From Polaromonas jejuensis NBRC 106434 (GTDB taxonomy: Bacteria > Pseudomonadota > Gammaproteobacteria > Burkholderiales > Burkholderiaceae_C), in NCBI RefSeq assembly GCF_001598235.1, contig NZ_BCYO01000002.1, positions 342,416-406,415 of the forward strand: a stretch of DNA of 64,000 bases, in the 5' to 3' direction. This document shows positions 45,659 to 54,898 of this stretch, in pieces; position 1 is the stretch's first letter; each line of letters starts with the position of its first letter. The position numbers and the translations under genes are program-made. The notes beneath the pieces are model-generated. The model did no database searches. It saw only the letters and a list, made by a program, of their open reading frames with translations, and had not been told where the DNA came from.

Positions 45659-46213
45659 TCAGTGAAGCTCGTCAAGCAGCGCCTTGGCCTCCTGCAGGTC
45701 AGCGGTGTCGAAGCCTTCAGTGAACCAGCCGTAGGTCTCGGCCAACATCTGGCGGGAGTCTCCCGGCTTGCCCTGCTGCCACCACAGCCGGCTTAAGGCC
45801 ATCACCGCGCGCAGCTCCAGCGATCGGGCGCTCTGCTGGCGGGCGATCGCGATCGCCTTCAGGAAGCAGGCTTTGGCTTCGTCCCGGCCGCCCACGTCCT
45901 CTGCCTCGCGGCTCGGCTGCAGCAGCGTCAACTCCCCCTTGAGCCGATACAGCTCCGCCTCGTACGCGCGCTCTTGCGTTCGGTCCACCATGGCCAGCGC
46001 CTCGGCAAGCGTCTTCAGCCCTGCCTCGGTTTGCCCCGCACTCCCGTAGGCTTCGGCCAGTAGCGCCAGGAAATGCGGCCGCCAAATCTCCGCCCCGGTG
46101 GCCCTGTAGGCGCTCAAACCCTGTTGCATCCTTTCGATGCCTTCTGCTGCGCGTCCCTGCTGGGACAGCGTCCAGCCCGAGAGGATGGTTCCGTAAGCCA
46201 ACCAGAACGGGAA
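45659..46213 (-). pseudogene. 3' fragment of a TPR-rich ATPase/adenylate cyclase-type regulator
   Basis: On the minus strand 185 codons encode helical TPR repeats (GIERMQQGLSAYRATGAE, AEAYGSAGQTEAGLKTLAEAL, AKACFLKAIAIARQQSARSLELRA) and end with a proper stop. They match the C-terminal half of large AAA-ATPase regulators with cyclase or HTH heads. The 5' part is missing: the frame runs into the right copy of the direct repeat at 46214, where it is antisense to rraA. A broken gene. Confidence 0.75.
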
Positions 46214-46600
46214 GCCGTGGTTGGCGGCATCCTGTCGTTCTACGCCGCCAGCATCGGCATCGTCGGCGTGGTCGTCGACGGCGCGATCCGCGACGTGGCC
46301 GAGATCCGCGAGCGCGAGTTCCCGGTCTACGCGCGCGGCATCACCCACCGCGGCCCCTACAAGGACGGCCCGGGCGAAATCAACGTGCCAATATCCGTGG
46401 GCGGCATGGTGATCAACCCCGGCGACATCGTGGTCGGCGACCAGGACGGCCTGCTGGCCATCCCGCAGGAAGGCGTCGAGCAGTTGATCGAGAAGGCGCA
46501 CGCCCACCTGGACACGGAAGCGCAAACCATTCGCGCGATGAAGGAAGGCCGCTGGGACCGCGCCTTCATCGACGCGCTGGAAGCACGCTGCAACAATTAA
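46214..46600 (+). pseudogene. Truncated rraA (3' part only)
   Basis: The last 128 codons of the rraA at 38693, almost identical, with no start or N-terminal domain. It is the left end of the right copy of the 767-bp repeat. The VVVDGAIRDVAEI motif is present but the N-terminal metal-site segment is absent. Confidence 0.93.
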
Positions 46601-46648
46601 GCCTAAGAGCCGCAAGGCTCAAACGCACAGGCGGCCTGAGCCGCGGCT

Positions 46649-46713
46649 ATAAGCCCGCGCTATCCGTCTAGACAAAAGACCTCTTTGCCTCGCTGCGGGC
46701 GGGTCGTTAAGGT
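46649..46713 (+). promoter_or_regulatory. Nac-type promoter module of the second aminotransferase
   Basis: ATAAGCCCGCGCTAT (46649-46663), TTTGCC (46684) and TAAGGT (46708-46713), offsets 35 and 24. It lies 81 bases before the GTG start. Confidence 0.72.
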
Positions 46714-46743
46714 TGCACTCACCTGAGTTTCCAAGGAATCCAC

Positions 46744-47955
46744 GTGAGTTCGACAAGAATTTCCGCGCGCATGCGCCGCATCAAACCCTCGCCCAGCAGT
46801 GCCGCTGCGGATCGCTTTGCAGAACTGCGGCGCCAGGGCAAGGACATCATCAACCTCGCCATCGGCGAACCCGACTTCGATACGCCGGCGCACATCCGGC
46901 AGGCCGCCGGCGCGGCCATCGAGCGCGGCGAGACGCGCTACACGCCAGTAGCCGGCACGCTGGCGCTGCGCCAGGCCATCGCCGCCAAGCTCCAGCGCGA
47001 GAACGGCCTGGACTACGCGCCGCGCGACATCATCGTGACCTGCGGCGCCAAGCATGCCCTGTTCAATGCCCTGTCGGTCACGGTGGAGGCGGGGCACGAG
47101 GTCATCGTGCCCGCGCCGTTCTGGGTGTCCTACCCCGACATGGTGCTGGCCTGCGACGGCACGCCGGTGATCGTGGCCTGCAGGGAAGAAGACGACTTTC
47201 GCCTCACCCCGCAAGCGCTGGAAGCCGCCATCACGCCGGCCACGCGCTGGCTGGTGTTCAACTCGCCTACCAACCCCACCGGCACCACCTACACCACCGC
47301 GCAACTGCGCGCCCTGGCCGACGTGCTGCTGCGCCACCCGCAAGTGATGGTGCTGGCCGATGACATCTACGAGCACATCCGCTTCGGCGATGCGCCCAAG
47401 CCGCAGCACGTGCTGGTGATCGAGCCTGCGCTGCGCGAGCGCACGCTGGTCGTCAACGGCGTCTCCAAGACCTATGCCATGACGGGCTGGCGCATCGGCT
47501 ACGCGGCGGGCCCTGCGGACATCATCGCCGCCATGGACATGCTGCAGTCGCAGTCCACCAGCGGCGCGAGCTCGGTCAGCCAGGCCGCCGCCGTGACGGC
47601 GCTGAACACCGAGGCCGGCTTCCTGCCCGGCTGGGTGGCCACCTACGAGCAGCGGCGCGACACCGCCGTGCGCCTGCTCAACCAGATTCCGGGCCTGCGC
47701 TGCGCGGCACCCGGCGGGGCTTTCTACCTCTACCCCTGGTGCGGCGGCCTGATTGGGCGGCGCACCCCGCAAGGCAAGGTGATCGAGTCCGATGTCGATG
47801 CGGTCATCTACCTGCTCGAAGCCGGTGGCGTGATGCTGCTGGCGGGCACGGCCTATGGCGTGGCCCCGTACTTCCGCATGTCGATTGCCACCGGCGTCGA
47901 GCAGATCGAAGAGGGCTGCAGGCGTATCGCGCAGGCGGTGGCACAACTGGCCTAG
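46744..47955 (+). CDS. Class I/II PLP-dependent aminotransferase (second copy)
   Basis: A 403-aa paralogue of the aminotransferase at 37449: LAIGEPDFDTPAH, NSPTNPTGTTYT, DDIYEHIRF and NGVSKTYAMTGWRIG with PLP Lys242. It starts at GTG. The two proteins share most of their N-terminal 80 residues and active site but differ at many surface and substrate positions, so they may act on different amino acids. Its 5' region is the right copy of the direct repeat; before the insertion it followed the intact rraA. Confidence 0.93.
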   Translation: MSSTRISARMRRIKPSPSSAAADRFAELRRQGKDIINLAIGEPDFDTPAHIRQAAGAAIERGETRYTPVAGTLALRQAIAAKLQRENGLDYAPRDIIVTCGAKHALFNALSVTVEAGHEVIVPAPFWVSYPDMVLACDGTPVIVACREEDDFRLTPQALEAAITPATRWLVFNSPTNPTGTTYTTAQLRALADVLLRHPQVMVLADDIYEHIRFGDAPKPQHVLVIEPALRERTLVVNGVSKTYAMTGWRIGYAAGPADIIAAMDMLQSQSTSGASSVSQAAAVTALNTEAGFLPGWVATYEQRRDTAVRLLNQIPGLRCAAPGGAFYLYPWCGGLIGRRTPQGKVIESDVDAVIYLLEAGGVMLLAGTAYGVAPYFRMSIATGVEQIEEGCRRIAQAVAQLA

Positions 47956-47987
47956 CGGTTGCATGGAACGCAGCGCTGACGGCCCAT

Positions 47988-48052
47988 ATCAAAAACATTT
48001 ATGCGTCAAGGTGCATAACGTATTGGCCACGACGCTTGAGCCTCCCTATTAT
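47988..48052 (+). promoter_or_regulatory. Nac-type promoter module of livKHMGF-hyuAB (degenerate box)
   Basis: ATCAAAAACATTTAT (47988-48002) matches ATA-N9-TAT except for C in place of the third A. TTGGCC is at 48023 (offset 35) and TATTAT at 48047-48052 (offset 24). The spacing agrees exactly with the other six copies, which supports it despite the mismatch. It ends 32 bases before the livK start. Confidence 0.55.
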
Positions 48053-48084
48053 TTGCTGAACCCCACTTCACCTTCTGGAGAGAC

Positions 48085-49296
48085 GTGATGACCTGTTACC
48101 CGACAATGACCCAACTGCGCAGCGTGGCCCGGATGGCTGCGGTGGCGCTCGGTGGACTCTGCGCCCTGGCTTCGGCCCACGCGCAGTCCGCCGACACCTT
48201 GAAAATCGGCATCATCAGCCCCATGAGCGGGCCGAACGCGCGCTACGGCGCGTTCGCCAACAAAGGCGCGGCGCTCGCGGCCAAGGAAATCAATGCCGCT
48301 GGCGGCGTGCAGGGCAAGAAAATCGAGCTGGTCAGCGGCGACAGCCAATGCGTGCCGGCCGAGGGCGTGGCCGCCACCCAGCGCATGATCAGCCTGGAGA
48401 AGACCCCCATCATCATCGGCGACGTCTGCAGCTCGGTCACGCTGGCCATGCAGCCGATGGTTGAAGAATCCAGGGTGTTGCTGATCAACGCGGCGTCTTC
48501 CAACCCCGACATCACCTACAAGGCCGGCGTCGGCGGCTTCAAGTGGACCTTCCGCAACTACCCGACCGACGAGGTGCGTGCCGCCACGGTGCTCGAATAC
48601 TCCGTCAAGACCAAGGGCTTCAAGAAATTCGCGGTGCTGTCGGTCGACAGCGACTACGGCCGCGGCGCCATCAAGTTCACCAAGCGCTACCTGCCGAAGT
48701 ACCAGGGCGCGGAAATCCTCAGTGAAGACTACTACAAGGACTCCGAAACCGACTTCCGTGCGGTGCTCAGCAAGATTCGCCGCTCCGGTGCGCAGGCCAT
48801 CATTCTTTACGGACAGGCCGACACCACGCCCATCATCGCGCGCCAGATGCTGGAGCTGGGCCTGGCTGGCAAGGTTGCGCTGGTTGGCAACGGTGAATTC
48901 AACACCAGGACCACCATCGCGGCCGCGCCCAAGGTCATGAACGGTGCCGTCGAAGCCGCCGCCTGGCTACCCGAGGTGCAGGCGCCGCGCAGCCTCAAGT
49001 TTGTCGAGGAGTACAAGAAGGCCAACGGCGGCGAGGTGCCGAACGTGCATGCCTATACCCACTACGACACCCTGTTCCTGCTGGCCAAGGTCATCGCCGA
49101 CGTCAAGAGCGTGAAGGGCGAGGACATCCGCAATGGGTTGGTAAAGGTCAAGTACGACAGCCCGATGGGCATGGTGAGCTTCGACGACCACAACCAGGCG
49201 ATGCTGCCGATGGTGCTGCTGGAGGTGGCGGACGAAAAACCGGCCATCAAGAGCGCCATCAGCTCCAAGGTGGACTATCCCGCGGCGGGCAAGTAA
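48085..49296 (+). CDS. livK: Branched-chain amino acid-type ABC transporter substrate-binding protein
   Basis: Periplasmic receptor (403 aa) of the Liv/amide family with a signal peptide (residues 1 to about 32, ending SAHA). IGIISPMSGPNARYG, AAKEINAAGGVQGKKIELV and the VFVVLSVDSDYGRG-like AVLSVDSDYGRGAIKF are typical. First gene of an operon with livHMGF, hyuA and hyuB, so the ligand is more likely a cyclic amide or ureide than leucine. Confidence 0.93.
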   Translation: MMTCYPTMTQLRSVARMAAVALGGLCALASAHAQSADTLKIGIISPMSGPNARYGAFANKGAALAAKEINAAGGVQGKKIELVSGDSQCVPAEGVAATQRMISLEKTPIIIGDVCSSVTLAMQPMVEESRVLLINAASSNPDITYKAGVGGFKWTFRNYPTDEVRAATVLEYSVKTKGFKKFAVLSVDSDYGRGAIKFTKRYLPKYQGAEILSEDYYKDSETDFRAVLSKIRRSGAQAIILYGQADTTPIIARQMLELGLAGKVALVGNGEFNTRTTIAAAPKVMNGAVEAAAWLPEVQAPRSLKFVEEYKKANGGEVPNVHAYTHYDTLFLLAKVIADVKSVKGEDIRNGLVKVKYDSPMGMVSFDDHNQAMLPMVLLEVADEKPAIKSAISSKVDYPAAGK

Positions 49297-49330
49297 GCCC
49301 CCGGCTCTCACACCATACGCGGACAAGCAC

Positions 49331-50203
49331 ATGGGTTCCTTTTTGTTAGAGCAGATCGTCAACGGCATCATCACCGGGTCGATGTACGCCCTGGTGGCGG
49401 CCGGCATGACGATGATTTTCGGCGTGCTGCGGGCCATCAACTTCGCCCATGGCGAGTACTACATGCTGGGAACGTTCGCGTCCTGGTGGGTGATCTCCCA
49501 TCTGGCGACCGACTACCCGCTGGCCATCATCGCTGGCGTGGCCATGGCCTGCGTGATCGCGGCGATTGTCGGTCGCCTCGTCATGCAACGCCTGGTCGGA
49601 CAACCGTTCCAGGCCGGGGTGCTGGCCACCCTGGGCATCTCGCTGATCCTGCAGAACGCCGTGATCCTGGCGTTCGGCGGCGGCTACAAAGTGTTCGAAG
49701 GCGGCTGGATCGAGCCGATTGAACTGGGCGACTTCGGCATGTCGCAACAGCGCGTGCTGCTGTTGCTGGTCACCCTGGTGGTGTTCGCGGGGCTGGAGTG
49801 GATGGTGCGCCGCACTCGCCTGGGCCGCTCGATCCGCGCCGTGTCGCAGAACATCGAATGCTGCCAGGTCAATGGCATCGACGTTGAGCAGGTGGTGCGG
49901 CGCACCTTCCTGATCGGCGTCGCCATCGCCGCGCTGTCGGGCATTCTCACCGGCCCCATCAACGTGAGCATCTACGGCGGCATGGGCGAGGCCATAACGC
50001 TCAAGACCTTTGCGGTGATCGTGATGGGCGGCATGGGCAACGTGCGCGGCACGCTGATCGCCGGCTGCCTGCTGGGTGTGGTCGAAAGCCTGGTGGCGGG
50101 CTTTATCGGCCTGCAATACCGCGACTCGGTCGGTTTCATCGCACTTCTGCTGATGCTGATGTTGCGGCCCCACGGGCTGTTCAGCAGCAAGGCCCGATTC
50201 TGA
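49331..50203 (+). CDS. livH: Branched-chain amino acid-type ABC permease LivH
   Basis: Membrane subunit (290 aa), about eight helices. GSMYALVAAGMTMIFGVLRAINFAHG and the late TFAVIVMGGMGNVRGTLIAG are family signatures. It lies 34 bases after livK and 26 before livM. Confidence 0.94.
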   Translation: MGSFLLEQIVNGIITGSMYALVAAGMTMIFGVLRAINFAHGEYYMLGTFASWWVISHLATDYPLAIIAGVAMACVIAAIVGRLVMQRLVGQPFQAGVLATLGISLILQNAVILAFGGGYKVFEGGWIEPIELGDFGMSQQRVLLLLVTLVVFAGLEWMVRRTRLGRSIRAVSQNIECCQVNGIDVEQVVRRTFLIGVAIAALSGILTGPINVSIYGGMGEAITLKTFAVIVMGGMGNVRGTLIAGCLLGVVESLVAGFIGLQYRDSVGFIALLLMLMLRPHGLFSSKARF

Positions 50204-50229
50204 ATTTCCATTCAATGAGGCAATTATCC

Positions 50230-51258
50230 ATGTCATCCACCACGCTGGACATGCCACGCATGCCCATCAGCCGCCTGGCAACGGTGAATTGGGGGGCGTC
50301 AGCGCTCGCGCTGGCCGCGCTCCTGGCCGCACCGCTGTTCCTGGGCGACTACTACCTGCACGCGATGATTCTCGCGATGATCTTCCTGCTGCCGGCGCTC
50401 GGGCTCAACCTGATCCTGGGCTACACCGGCATGCTGTCGCTGGCGCAGGGGGTCTTCTTCGGAATTGGCGCCTACGGCTCGGCGCTGCTGTCCATTCATT
50501 TCGGCACCCCGTTCCTGGTCAACTTCCTCGCCGCCGGCCTGCTGGCGGGCCTGGTCGCCCTGCCGCTGGGCATCCCCGCGCTGCGCCTGCGTGACACCTC
50601 CTTCGTGATGTGTACGCTGGGCCTGGTGGTGATCGCGCAGATGGTCTCGAAAAATTGGGTGGACCTCACCCGCGGCGACATGGGCCTGTCGGGCGTACCA
50701 CGCCCCAAACTGGGATTTGGCGAGACGGCCTACATCATCCTGCGGGCGCCTGAGTACTACTACCTGATCCTGGCACTGGCCCTTCTTGTGGTGTTCGCCT
50801 TCGTGGCCCTGATCAAGTCGCCAGCGGGACGCTGCATGATCGCCATCCGCGACAACGAAACGCTGGCCGAGTCGCTGGGCATACCGACCTGGACTTACAA
50901 GCTCATCGTGTTCATGCTCAGCGCCGTCTTCGCCGGCCTGGGCGGCAGCCTCTACGCGCACTTCTCGACGGTGGTGAGCCCGCTGGTGTTTCAGTCCTAC
51001 TACTCGAACACCATCCTCATCATCGTGCTGGGCGGCGGTGTCGGTCGGCTGCCGGGCGCGATCATCGGCAGTTTCGTCTTCGTGGCCGTGTCGGAAGCGC
51101 TGCGCATCACACCCGAACTGCGCATGGTGATCTACGGCTTCGTGCTGTTGGGACTGGTGTTTGTGTTCCCGCAAGGCCTGGCACCACTGGTCCAGCGTTT
51201 GACGGGGGCGCTTGCGCGTATTGGCTTCAAGCACGGGGAGCCGCATGATGGCCACTGA
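50230..51258 (+). CDS. livM: Branched-chain amino acid-type ABC permease LivM
   Basis: Second membrane subunit (342 aa). LGLNLILGYTGMLSLAQGVFFGIGAYG and the RDNETLAESLGI cytoplasmic loop are the family hallmarks. ATG 50230 was chosen because GAGG lies upstream; an in-frame ATG 15 bases earlier is an alternative. Its 3' end overlaps livG. Confidence 0.94.
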   Translation: MSSTTLDMPRMPISRLATVNWGASALALAALLAAPLFLGDYYLHAMILAMIFLLPALGLNLILGYTGMLSLAQGVFFGIGAYGSALLSIHFGTPFLVNFLAAGLLAGLVALPLGIPALRLRDTSFVMCTLGLVVIAQMVSKNWVDLTRGDMGLSGVPRPKLGFGETAYIILRAPEYYYLILALALLVVFAFVALIKSPAGRCMIAIRDNETLAESLGIPTWTYKLIVFMLSAVFAGLGGSLYAHFSTVVSPLVFQSYYSNTILIIVLGGGVGRLPGAIIGSFVFVAVSEALRITPELRMVIYGFVLLGLVFVFPQGLAPLVQRLTGALARIGFKHGEPHDGH

Positions 51259-52021
51259 ACAACCGATCCTGCGCATCGAGGGATTGCGCAAAAACTATGG
51301 TGCGGTGGCGGCATTGCAAGGCGTGGACATTGACATCCAGCGCGGCGAGGTGCTGGGACTGATCGGCCCCAACGGCTCGGGCAAGTCAACGCTTTTTGAT
51401 TGCTGCACCGGCCTGCAAAAGAGCGATGCCGGGCGTGTGCTGCTCAACGGTGTGGATATCACCGGCTGGCCGATGAACCGCATTGCCCGCGAAGGCCGCT
51501 TCCTGCGCAGCTTCCAGAAGACCGTGGTGTTCCCGACACTCGATTCCTACGAGAACCTGGTGCTGGCCGGCCAGATGTTCGCCTTCCCGAGCGTGTTGTC
51601 CACGTTCTGGATCGGCCCGGCCGCGCGGCGCCGCATCGCGGCACTGCGCGAACGCGCCGCCGAACTGATTGAGGTTTCCGGTCTTTCGCGGGTGGCACAC
51701 CTGCCGGCCGGCCATATGTCGGGCGGCCAGCAAAAGCTGTTGCAATTCGCCTCAATGTTGATGCCCAAACCCGAACTGATCCTGCTGGACGAGCCGCTGG
51801 CCGGCATCAACCCGGTGCTGATCGAGAAAGTCATCGACTGCATCACGCATGCCAACGGAACGCTGGGCATCACCTTCGTCGTGATCGAGCACAACACGGA
51901 CGTGCTGATGAGTCTGAGTCACCGTGTCGTGGTGCTGCACCAGGGCGCCAAACTGGCTGACGACACCCCCGAAGCGGTCGTGTGCAACCCCCAGGTCGTC
52001 GAGGCCTATCTTGGAGGCTGA
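51245..52021 (+). CDS. livG: Branched-chain amino acid-type ABC ATP-binding protein LivG
   Basis: ATPase (258 aa) with GPNGSGKST, the MSGGQQKLLQFA signature and LILLDEPLAGINP, plus the long insert after Walker A typical of LivG. The start overlaps livM by 14 bases. Confidence 0.94.
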   Translation: MMATEQPILRIEGLRKNYGAVAALQGVDIDIQRGEVLGLIGPNGSGKSTLFDCCTGLQKSDAGRVLLNGVDITGWPMNRIAREGRFLRSFQKTVVFPTLDSYENLVLAGQMFAFPSVLSTFWIGPAARRRIAALRERAAELIEVSGLSRVAHLPAGHMSGGQQKLLQFASMLMPKPELILLDEPLAGINPVLIEKVIDCITHANGTLGITFVVIEHNTDVLMSLSHRVVVLHQGAKLADDTPEAVVCNPQVVEAYLGG

Positions 52022-52025
52022 AGCC

Positions 52026-52757
52026 ATGGAACTGGAGATTAACAACCTGCGCGCCGGCTACGGCCACCTGGACATCCTGCACGGCGTGGACCTGAAGATC
52101 CGCCACGGCGAGTTCGTCACCCTGCTCGGCCCCAACGGCGCGGGCAAATCCACGCTGCTCAAATCCCTGTTCGGCATGACCACGCACAAGGGCGGCACCA
52201 TCCGCTGGAAGGGCAAGGACATCGCGGGCCAGCGGCCGCTGGCCATGCTGTCGCACGGCATTGCCTACGTGCCGCAGGGCCGTTGCAATTTTCAGCTCAT
52301 GTCGATCGACGAGAACCTGGAAATGGCAGCCTACACCATCAAGGATGGCGATCTCAAGGGCGAGCGCGAATACGTCTACGACCTGTTCCCGATCCTGCGC
52401 AAGCGCCGCAACGAGTTCGCCGGCAACCTCTCCGGCGGCGAGCAGCAGTTGCTCGAGATGGCCATGGCGGTGCTGCGCCGGCCCGAGATCCTGCTGGTTG
52501 ACGAACCCTCGGTCGGCTTATCGCCCCAAGCCATTACGCTGGTATTCAACGAACTCAAGCGTTTGCACCAGGGCGGACGAACCATCCTGCTGGTCGAGCA
52601 GAACACGCGCAAGGCCATGGCGGCGGCCGAGCGCGCCGTGGTGCTGCGCCTGGGCAAGGTGATCTGGGACAGCCCCGTGGCCGAACTCAGCCCGGCCGAC
52701 CTGGGCGAACTGTTCATGACCGGGCGCCGCGCGGAACACGCACAGACAGCGGCATGA
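52026..52757 (+). CDS. livF: Branched-chain amino acid-type ABC ATP-binding protein LivF
   Basis: Second ATPase (243 aa) with GPNGAGKST, LSGGEQQLLEMA, ILLVDEPSVGLSP and VEQN. ATG 52026, four bases after livG, was chosen because it matches the usual N-terminus (MELEINNLRAGYG). It resembles the LivF-type ATPase at the left edge of the window. Confidence 0.94.
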   Translation: MELEINNLRAGYGHLDILHGVDLKIRHGEFVTLLGPNGAGKSTLLKSLFGMTTHKGGTIRWKGKDIAGQRPLAMLSHGIAYVPQGRCNFQLMSIDENLEMAAYTIKDGDLKGEREYVYDLFPILRKRRNEFAGNLSGGEQQLLEMAMAVLRRPEILLVDEPSVGLSPQAITLVFNELKRLHQGGRTILLVEQNTRKAMAAAERAVVLRLGKVIWDSPVAELSPADLGELFMTGRRAEHAQTAA

Positions 52758-52800
52758 ACGCCGTTGCGTACAACCCTTATGAAAGAAGGACTTCAAAATC

Positions 52801-54888
52801 ATGAAACTGGCATTTGATACCGGCGGAACATTCACCGACTTCGCCATGACGGACGACGATGGCAACATCCTGTTGCACAAGGTGCTGAGCACGCCCGATG
52901 CCCCGGCACGCGCGGTGCTGCAGGGCGTGGACGAACTCCTCGCCAAGGTGGGCGACAAGAAGGCCGGCAAGACCGCCAGCGGCACCCTGCAGATTCTCGG
53001 CGCCACGACGGTGGTCACCAACGCGGTGCTCGAGCGCCGCGGGGTAAACACCGCCTTCATCACCACCGACGGCTTCCAGGACATGCTGCGCATTCGCACT
53101 GAAGGCCGTTACGACCTTTACGACCTGCGTATCCAGTACCCGGAACCGCTGGTTCCGCGCGACCTGTGCTTCGGCGCGGTGGAGCGCATTGCGGCGGACG
53201 GCACCGTGATCACGCCCCTGGATGAAGAGGGCGTACGCAACATTGCCCGCACCCTGCTGGAGCGCGAAGTCAAATCGGTCGCGGTTTGCCTCTTGCACGC
53301 CTACAAATACACGCAGCACGAGCAGCGCGTGGCGGAGTTGATCGCGGAGGTGGCGCCGGATATTTCGGTCTCTCTCTCATCCACCGTCTGCCCCGAGGTG
53401 CGCGAGTATGACCGCGCCTCCACCACCGTTGCCAATGCCTACACCCGACCGATGATGGTCGGGCACGTGAACCACCTGGAGCGCGAACTGTCGCAGCGCG
53501 GCATTGACGGTCAGTTGCTGTGGATGACTTCCAGCGGCGGCGTGGTGCCCAGTTCGACCGCGTCGCGCACGCCGGTGCGGCTGATTGAATCCGGCCCCGC
53601 CGCCGGTGCCGTGGCGGCAGCCAACTATGCCCGTGAAGCCGGCGAGCGCAGCGTGCTGTCTTTCGACATGGGCGGCACCACCGCCAAGCTGTGCCTGATC
53701 CCGAACGGCCAGCCGATGGTGGCCAACGAGCTGGAGGTGGCGCGCCACGAGCGCTTCCGCAAGGGCAGCGGCTTTCCGCTGAAGATTCAGTCCATCCATA
53801 TGATCGAGATTGGTGCGGGCGGGGGCAGCATCGCGGCGCGCAACAAGATGGGCCTGCTGGCCGTCGGCCCGCGCAGCGCCGCTGCGGCGCCCGGCCCGGC
53901 CTGTTATGGCCGGGGTGGCACCGAGCCGACGGTCACCGATGCCGACCTGCTGCTCGGCTACCTGGACGAGAAATCGTTTCTCGGCGGCGACTTTGCCCTC
54001 AACCGCGAAGCCGCCCGGACCGCCATGGCGCGTCTGGCCGATGATCTCGGCATTACCCTGGAACGCTCCGCCTGGGGCATCCACGACATGGTCAACGAGA
54101 GCATGGCCGAAGCGGCCTCGATGCAGGCCACCGACAGCGGCGTGGACCCGCGCGCACTGCCGCTCATCGCCTTTGGCGGCGCCGGCCCGGTCCATGCTTA
54201 TGGCGTGGCGCGCAAGCTGGGCATCCGCAAGGTGATCTGCCCGCTGGGCGCCGGGGTGACCTCGGCCATTGGCTTGCTCGGTGCGCCGGTGGCAGCCGAT
54301 CTCTCCACCAGCCTGCCCATGCGCATCTCGACCTGGGACCCGATCGCCGTGCGCGGTGTGATGGATGCGCTGGCGGCGCAGGGCCGCGAGGTGGTGCTGG
54401 CCAGCAGGGTGCCGGTCGATCAAATCAGCTACACCTACACGCTGGACATGCGTCACGTGGGGCAAGGCTATGAGATTTCCGTGGCATTGCCCGACCTCGA
54501 TCCGGCCGACCCAGCCTTCCTGACCGAGCTGCTGTCGCGCTTTCACGCCAACTATGTCGCACTGTACGGCCGGTCCGTCAGCGGCACCGATGCCGAAGTC
54601 ATCACCTGGCGCATCCGTGCCAGCGGTCCGCGCGGCGAAGTGTCGCTGGCCAACCTGCGCAGCAAGGCGGGCGGGGTTCGCAACGCCCTCAAGGGCCGGC
54701 GCCCGGTCTTTTTCTCCGAACTCGGGAAGTACGCCCTGACCCCGGTGTATGACCATTACGCCATGCAACCCGGCGTACCGGTTGAAGGCCCCGCCATCAT
54801 CGAGCAGCGCGAATCGACCGTGGTCATGGGGCCGAACGCCACGGCCTCGCTTGACGAACACCATAACCTGATCATGCTTTTGTCCTGA
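52801..54888 (+). CDS. hyuA: Hydantoinase/oxoprolinase family protein, subunit A
   Basis: A 695-aa ATP-dependent hydrolase subunit of the hydantoinase A/oxoprolinase family, which opens cyclic amides such as 5-oxoproline, N-methylhydantoin or caprolactam. The actin-like phosphate loops FDTGGTFTDF (5-14) and SFDMGGTTAKLCL (about 286-298), and the GGAGPVHAYG block are present. Forms a complex with HyuB, encoded next. Substrate unknown. Confidence 0.93.
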   Translation: MKLAFDTGGTFTDFAMTDDDGNILLHKVLSTPDAPARAVLQGVDELLAKVGDKKAGKTASGTLQILGATTVVTNAVLERRGVNTAFITTDGFQDMLRIRTEGRYDLYDLRIQYPEPLVPRDLCFGAVERIAADGTVITPLDEEGVRNIARTLLEREVKSVAVCLLHAYKYTQHEQRVAELIAEVAPDISVSLSSTVCPEVREYDRASTTVANAYTRPMMVGHVNHLERELSQRGIDGQLLWMTSSGGVVPSSTASRTPVRLIESGPAAGAVAAANYAREAGERSVLSFDMGGTTAKLCLIPNGQPMVANELEVARHERFRKGSGFPLKIQSIHMIEIGAGGGSIAARNKMGLLAVGPRSAAAAPGPACYGRGGTEPTVTDADLLLGYLDEKSFLGGDFALNREAARTAMARLADDLGITLERSAWGIHDMVNESMAEAASMQATDSGVDPRALPLIAFGGAGPVHAYGVARKLGIRKVICPLGAGVTSAIGLLGAPVAADLSTSLPMRISTWDPIAVRGVMDALAAQGREVVLASRVPVDQISYTYTLDMRHVGQGYEISVALPDLDPADPAFLTELLSRFHANYVALYGRSVSGTDAEVITWRIRASGPRGEVSLANLRSKAGGVRNALKGRRPVFFSELGKYALTPVYDHYAMQPGVPVEGPAIIEQRESTVVMGPNATASLDEHHNLIMLLS

Positions 54889-54898
54889 AGGTCCAGCC

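Larger units (their letters stand above)
46214..46980 (+). repeat. 767-bp direct repeat, right copy
   Basis: Duplicate of 38981-39747. Here the aminotransferase continues to full length but rraA is missing its 5' part, the mirror image of the left copy. Together the two junctions show one ancestral rraA-aminotransferase pair opened by the insert. Confidence 0.92.

Noticed and set aside
45659..46615. Single minus-strand gene of 318 codons
   Set aside because: The first 134 codons are antisense to the duplicated rraA segment; only the part below 46214 is a real, truncated TPR gene.
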